Positions 22,201 to 25,462 of a DNA stretch of 25,462 bases are shown here, piece by piece. The position numbers and the translations under genes were made by a program. Positions within the stretch are counted from its first letter, which is position 1. Each line of letters opens with the position of its first letter. The notes below the pieces were generated by a model that saw only the letters and a list, made by a program, of their open reading frames with translations, did no database searches and was not told the DNA's origin. Source of the stretch: CAYOZL01 sp964408435 (GTDB lineage Bacteria > Bdellovibrionota_C > UBA2361 > SZUA-149 > CAYOZL01); the NCBI GenBank assembly GCA_964408435.1, contig CAYOZL010000032.1:1-25462 (forward strand). The letters run 5' to 3'.

Positions 22201-24032
22201 ATTATGTTTTCTTCTGGATCTTTTACTTGATAAATCAAATTATGTTTATTGTTTAAGAAACTAGAATTAACCCAAGTGTTTCCATTAGATATTACGTATA
22301 ATGTTAACCCACCGTTTCTTATGTTATTAGCATCATATCCAAAATAAATATTTCCAGTTTCTGTGCTTAAAGAACTAATTTCAGGTTCTAATGATTCATT
22401 ATGGCATTTTAGATTTTCTTGTGAAGGGTTGTAAAAGTCTCTACACTTATCTATGTCGTTTTCAATACCATCTCCATCAATGTCTAGAGCCGTAACTTGA
22501 ATTACTGGCCTAGTTACTAAGTCGTTTGAAGGATTAGTAGTAGAAAAAAGAGTAACTGCTGTAGTATCGTTTATATCTGAATTAGAGTTACTAGGTTCAA
22601 GATCTTTAGGTTCAACAGCTACTACTCTTTGTGTACTAAAAACTAAAGGAGTATTAGTTATCTCACTAACTTCCTTGTTATTATCATAATGAACTCTAAG
22701 AACTTCTCCACTAAAAACATCTTGAACATCTTCTTGTTCTACTCTTATTTTCCCGTAAGAGTTTGCATTAAAATATTCATGCAAAGGAGCATGAATATTT
22801 GATAAAGCAGTCATTTCGAAATATTTTTGATCAAAGATTATACCAGTATTGGTGTAATTTTTGATAGTTTTAGACATCTTGTAATCTTTTAAGTTTCTAG
22901 ATCTTAACCAGTTTGCGGTATTATGCTCTGTATTAACAAATCCAACATATAGAGCTGAATTATTAAAATCTTTATTATCTGAATGCTGTGAGCCGTAGCT
23001 CCATTTGTAATTATCTTTACTATCTTTACCGTAAAACATGCTTTGAGCTAGTATGGATGTTCCTAGATTAGAATAACAAGCTAATTCAACGCTTCCAATA
23101 CTTTGCTTACCAATAATGTCATTCATATAAATATGTCTTTGAGCATTTGGAGCTAGTATTAAGTTTTGTTCACTTAATAATTCTTTATCATTTGATTTGA
23201 TTTGAATATTTATAGAAGTAAATTTCTCTGAGTTGTTTCCAAGTTCTAACCAGTTAGTCGCATTAGCAAGAGTGGCTACCGTTAGCTCTGAATTACAAGA
23301 GTTTTTCTTAGGAAGTAAAATTGATACATCATTAAAATTATTATACCTGGTTAAATAGGCGCTATAATCTAAAGCAGAGCTAGGAATAATTTTATACATT
23401 CCTACAGTTTCCCCGTTAAGAGCTGCTAGTGCTACATCAATTTGTGAGTAAGGATTTAAGTTAAAATCAATATCTTCTAAGTGCTTTCCATTGTAGTCAA
23501 AAGTAGCTACAATTCCTGAGAAATTTTGATTGTTGATATTTGAGATACTAAGCCAATTAGGAGAAGCGATACCCTGAGTAGTAATATCCATTGAATTGTA
23601 TAAACCAGAAGTAGTACCACTTAGCTTTTGCCCAATTGGAAATACTATTGAGTAATCAACTGTGTCATTGATTATATTATTTTCAGTGATTTTTTTAACA
23701 GTGTTGATGCAAGAAATTTTTGCATCACTATCATTTGTAGTTAATCTAAATAAACCATATTTGTTCTCAATTTGAGTTAAATCGTAATTTATAGTTGAAC
23801 CAGCACGAATATTAAAAGTGTTTCTATTAATAACACTTGAAGAATTATCAAGTATCTCTAGTGTTAAACTCGTTCTAGTCTCTTCTAAGTTAATACACTC
23901 TAGAGTATTTACGTGAGATAGGAATCCATTATAACTTCCATATGCTGGAAACTCTAATGGCTTAATTCCTTCTGCGATACAATTTGAAACAAGTATTGCT
24001 AAAAAACAAAATATAAACCTTACAACTTTCAT
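19281..24032 (-). CDS. Giant secreted protein with repeat domains and a thrombospondin type-3-like Ca site (about 1583 aa)
   Basis: I do not recognise this as a known enzyme. A Sec signal peptide (about the first 20 residues, cut near CIA-EG) shows export. The first 430 residues hold at least three related beta-domains, marked by 'NWL' boxes (SPNWLSISN, ATNWLELGN, TANWLRSRN) about 100-115 residues apart. Near 519-545 comes DIDGDGIENDID-KC and NPSQ, a thrombospondin type-3 Ca-binding repeat. Near 908-926 a Cys-rich motif, DSDCSTGDTC then GFC, probably disulfide-bonded, follows. The region after it (about 930-1200) looks helical and the last 300 residues beta-rich; a helical toroid plus beta-sandwich is seen in polysaccharide lyases, but no catalytic motif supports that. 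The frame opens with TTG at 24038; the ATG at 24032, eight bases after AAGGGG, is preferred. It is intact, with no stops or frameshifts. Confidence 0.8.
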   Translation of the reverse strand: MKVVRFIFCFLAILVSNCIAEGIKPLEFPAYGSYNGFLSHVNTLECINLEETRTSLTLEILDNSSSVINRNTFNIRAGSTINYDLTQIENKYGLFRLTTNDSDAKISCINTVKKITENNIINDTVDYSIVFPIGQKLSGTTSGLYNSMDITTQGIASPNWLSISNINNQNFSGIVATFDYNGKHLEDIDFNLNPYSQIDVALAALNGETVGMYKIIPSSALDYSAYLTRYNNFNDVSILLPKKNSCNSELTVATLANATNWLELGNNSEKFTSINIQIKSNDKELLSEQNLILAPNAQRHIYMNDIIGKQSIGSVELACYSNLGTSILAQSMFYGKDSKDNYKWSYGSQHSDNKDFNNSALYVGFVNTEHNTANWLRSRNLKDYKMSKTIKNYTNTGIIFDQKYFEMTALSNIHAPLHEYFNANSYGKIRVEQEDVQDVFSGEVLRVHYDNNKEVSEITNTPLVFSTQRVVAVEPKDLEPSNSNSDINDTTAVTLFSTTNPSNDLVTRPVIQVTALDIDGDGIENDIDKCRDFYNPSQENLKCHNESLEPEISSLSTETGNIYFGYDANNIRNGGLTLYVISNGNTWVNSSFLNNKHNLIYQVKDPEENIIYWENNLDNNSTFTTNIENSVPNIVHLNKTGVYQFIIYADEHGLTEENAVNFEMSPNTEYGVSFHHGSIAIGDYGNGKVSWENKPSTVYAWAPVNRTANMVLKLRSFNRAFREEAPFPFVLQDETSGITHTEGNIVIPASQTLEGHVIRIREQSAEPWRIWQEGFPLVLSTSREAATRIHASVERIESGPYSGMLVSHKSQKELAELMSDLSNKVNSARYDNLKNVDFQAVLQEESACTDLSLEEFAKSRFLFGVYEGTITSALWSTTERTQNTDPSSKWFGALGLFNIEDSQLRCSIDSDCSTGDTCGAEGFCNQSFNESTHTWDLLRNFSYSSESNTYGRIGASMYSTKASAMAWSALNYHPCNPLGPESDNGNIRYPELFNRAALASMLNSLAFKEDFTTIKSTLNRSLYSGSADFQRDQTIARSYADISPYLRDVLVQNNLGVKFQTLWAKIMRGAYDKAYYEQTVSARNQTAHRLNFLRSVFEGFKGLPIAESYNQNTRIWAKRFVDGFHAAGFAQESAAIDASYNGITHHALAEYVAKTKSDSIGEDFYVKSALEKSYDFFSHTLAIEPNGKVVGSNNFSHRTGLSSNQEQFNGAKYILQEIPLVGLLTPKLPSTTNTTTLPNGVRRGIEILGDFYLRHGNSSIRYEHYQPNFESNFTLPSQQADSYIRTFGDADDIQLLAVKTQKYFTNIYLGQPAPSEFYVSSRSRHYFIENNNVNLAEGIEPSTDNANIIGNHGPLVDNEDSRSIIPLLSGGLSMISDNNFGTSLLAKNWSPKTHHGVIAELNDKRTWSNYFERDFNLNESNNELTVSGELYNLESDTSNAKIEYIRNYKFDENKIIVTLSLKSDKNITLTKLYENIPVATCSTIECNGNLSTFDSSNVKDNGSTIYLNDNKIIGDFDQRSNNVKLLSNSATGISIDTEDNTRITGNTHGMRSHTDQVGWVEINLPTNLVAGEFVHKTYTINFL

Positions 24033-24209
24033 AAACAAAACCCCTTAGAAAGATTGTAACACTAATGTAACAAGAAACTTAAATTCTTTATATGAGATTT
24101 AAACTGCTAAGATCTAATGAGTTCTAATTATGACTAATAAAGTTGTTTTGTTAGTCACACAGATATTATAAATCGCGCATAACGGTGGAATTTTGTCATA
24201 TGAGAACTA

Positions 24210-24236
24210 AGTTTACTGTATGATTCACAGTAAACT
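24210..24236. promoter_or_regulatory. 27-base palindrome between divergent genes (candidate operator)
   Basis: AGTTTACTG (24210-24218) and CAGTAAACT (24228-24236) are exact reverse complements nine bases apart. The right arm overlaps the probable -35 of mnmA, which suggests an operator and not a terminator; no T-run follows. A regulator is not identified. Confidence 0.5.
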
Positions 24237-24252
24237 ATTTATTTGCTATAGA
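24224..24252 (+). promoter_or_regulatory. Sigma-70-type promoter for mnmA
   Basis: TTCACA (24224-24229, five of six) and TATAGA (24247-24252, four of six) are 17 bases apart. Initiation would fall at about 24258-24260, directly before the ATG at 24261, so the mRNA would be leaderless. Confidence 0.45.
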
Positions 24253-24260
24253 TTGTCTCG

Positions 24261-25382
24261 ATGCATAGTAGAGAAAAAATTGTAGTAGCAATGAGCGGAG
24301 GAGTCGACTCCTGCGCAGCCGCTCTAATGCTTAGTGAGCAAGGCTATGATGTAGTAGGTATTTCTATGCAAGTCTGGGATTACAGAAAAAATGGAGGAAA
24401 CGCCTCAAGAGCGACGTGCTGTGCTCCTTCAGATTTTGACGATGCTAGAATAATAGCTGAAAAGGCAGATTTTCCTTATTATGTTTTTGATTTTGAAGAT
24501 TCTTTTAGAGAAGCAGTAATTTCGCCATTTGTTAATTCTTATCTAAAAGGCGTAACTCCCAATCCTTGTCTGAATTGCAATAGATATGTGAAGTTTAAAG
24601 AACTTAGAGGTAGAGCAAAAGCTCTTGGGGCTAATAGAGTTGCAACAGGGCATTATGCTCAGATAAAGAAGAAAGGGAAAGAAGAAGATAGTAAGCTAGC
24701 TCTTTATACTTCTATTGATGATAGAAAAGACCAAACGTACTTCCTATACGCAATGAGTCAAAAAGATTTAGCTGAGACATTATTCCCTATTGGGGACATG
24801 AAAAAGCCTGATGTTAGAAAGTATTTAGCTGACAAAGGTTTTGAGCTTGCTAGTAAGCCAGAGAGTCAGGATATTTGTTTTGTTTCTGGGAATGTTGGAA
24901 AGTTTATAGAAAAAAATACTGATAAAGAATTAAAGAGTGGGCAAATAGTTAACTCTACTGGTGAGAAACTAGGAGAGCATTCAGGAATTCATAATTATAC
25001 AGTAGGGCAAAGAAGAGGTTTAGGGATTTCAAATCCATCTCCGTTATACGTTTTAAATATCGATTCTAAATCTAATGATGTTGTAGTTGGGGATAAGCAA
25101 GAGCTTGAGAGAAAAGATTTTTATATTAAAGATGTAAATTGGATATCTGGGGAAACTCCAACTGAGCCTGTAGAAGCTTTAGTTAAGCTTAGGTATAGGC
25201 ATGATGGGATTCTTTGTAGAATTAATCCCGTAAATGATAAGGGAGAAGATAATACTGCGTATTTAGAATTTGTAGATGCTTGGAGTACAGTTAGCCCTGG
25301 GCAAGCTGCTGTTTTTTATAGTAGTAATCTAGAAGCTGATGGTAGTAGAGAGATCTTAGGTGGTGGGATAATAGTTAAGTGA
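24261..25382 (+). CDS. mnmA: tRNA 2-thiouridine(34) synthase MnmA
   Basis: MnmA adenylates uridine-34 of tRNA-Lys, -Glu and -Gln and exchanges the oxygen for sulfur delivered from a cysteine desulfurase. It has the PP-loop SGGVDS (12-17), the catalytic Cys103 in TPNPCLNCN and its partner Cys206 in SQDICFV, KDQTYFLY (about 156-163), and the central YTVGQRRGLGI block. The C-terminal beta-barrel is complete, so at 373 residues the gene is full length. The ATG at 24261 has no ribosome site but directly follows a plausible promoter. A cysteine desulfurase gene lies 5 kb to the left on the same strand. Confidence 0.95.
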   Translation: MHSREKIVVAMSGGVDSCAAALMLSEQGYDVVGISMQVWDYRKNGGNASRATCCAPSDFDDARIIAEKADFPYYVFDFEDSFREAVISPFVNSYLKGVTPNPCLNCNRYVKFKELRGRAKALGANRVATGHYAQIKKKGKEEDSKLALYTSIDDRKDQTYFLYAMSQKDLAETLFPIGDMKKPDVRKYLADKGFELASKPESQDICFVSGNVGKFIEKNTDKELKSGQIVNSTGEKLGEHSGIHNYTVGQRRGLGISNPSPLYVLNIDSKSNDVVVGDKQELERKDFYIKDVNWISGETPTEPVEALVKLRYRHDGILCRINPVNDKGEDNTAYLEFVDAWSTVSPGQAAVFYSSNLEADGSREILGGGIIVK

Positions 25383-25462
25383 AGAAAGAGGGGACCGATG
25401 TGTAGTTGGTCCAGAGTTTAAATCCTTATTTTTTGCCAAGTCATTTCTTGATAAGTGGTTAA
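25383..25462. other. End of window, no gene seen
   Basis: After the mnmA stop, GGACC (around 25393) and GGTCC (around 25409) can pair as a small hairpin, but no T-run follows closely. Nothing else is visible. Confidence 0.4.

Overview
The window is a mosaic of ordinary chromosomal genes from an AT-rich Gram-negative bacterium. The outer-membrane lifestyle is read from a KdsB-type sugar activator (Kdo for LPS or capsule), a TonB-like energy transducer, an OprP/O-type porin, TatA, and the first nine codons of a type IV pilin-like protein behind a sigma-54 (-24/-12) promoter. The zinc-ribbon plus DUF3426-like membrane protein and the form of the TonB protein would suit a proteobacterial or 'deltaproteobacterial' lineage, but that is inference. 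No rRNA, tRNA, CRISPR array or intact mobile element was seen.

Layout. 1-27: start of a prepilin-like gene running off the left edge (minus strand), with its promoter at 115-132. 133-1426: no convincing protein gene; about 840 bases (390-1230) are packed with stem-loops, several perfect, followed by a bidirectional terminator at 1365-1401. 1427-2822 (minus): a small hypothetical gene and a TonB-like gene. 2864-3064: tatA. 3133-4086: a glucarate-dehydratase-like frame whose N-terminal third is missing. 4242-5300 (minus): zinc-ribbon membrane protein. 5393-7625: rlmB, trpS and a small unknown. 7633-8781 (minus): a full-length tyrosine-recombinase homologue that has lost its catalytic residues. 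9005-10210: inositol-monophosphatase-family enzyme and a small unknown. 10464-16697: a phosphate module (porin O/P divergent from pstS-pstC-pstA-pstB) followed closely by a kdsB-like gene and a histidine-phosphatase-like gene. 16783-17295: an hsp20 gene and an opposing gene start, both broken by a 100-N scaffold gap. 17649-17948: an orphan acyl carrier protein. 18135-19271: cysteine desulfurase. 19281-24032 (minus): a secreted protein of about 1583 residues. 24261-25382: mnmA.

Functional links. The porin and PstSCAB would together bring phosphate across both membranes. Cysteine desulfurase and MnmA are sulfur donor and user in tRNA 2-thiouridine synthesis, although the giant secreted-protein gene lies between them. 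RlmB and TrpS serve translation.

The most unusual parts are the structured stretch at 390-1230 (candidate undescribed RNA), the catalytically dead integrase homologue, and three segments that look richer in G and C than their surroundings (about 420-1080, 3135-4090, 17570-17950), one of which carries a gene fragment. These may be transferred DNA or assembly joins.
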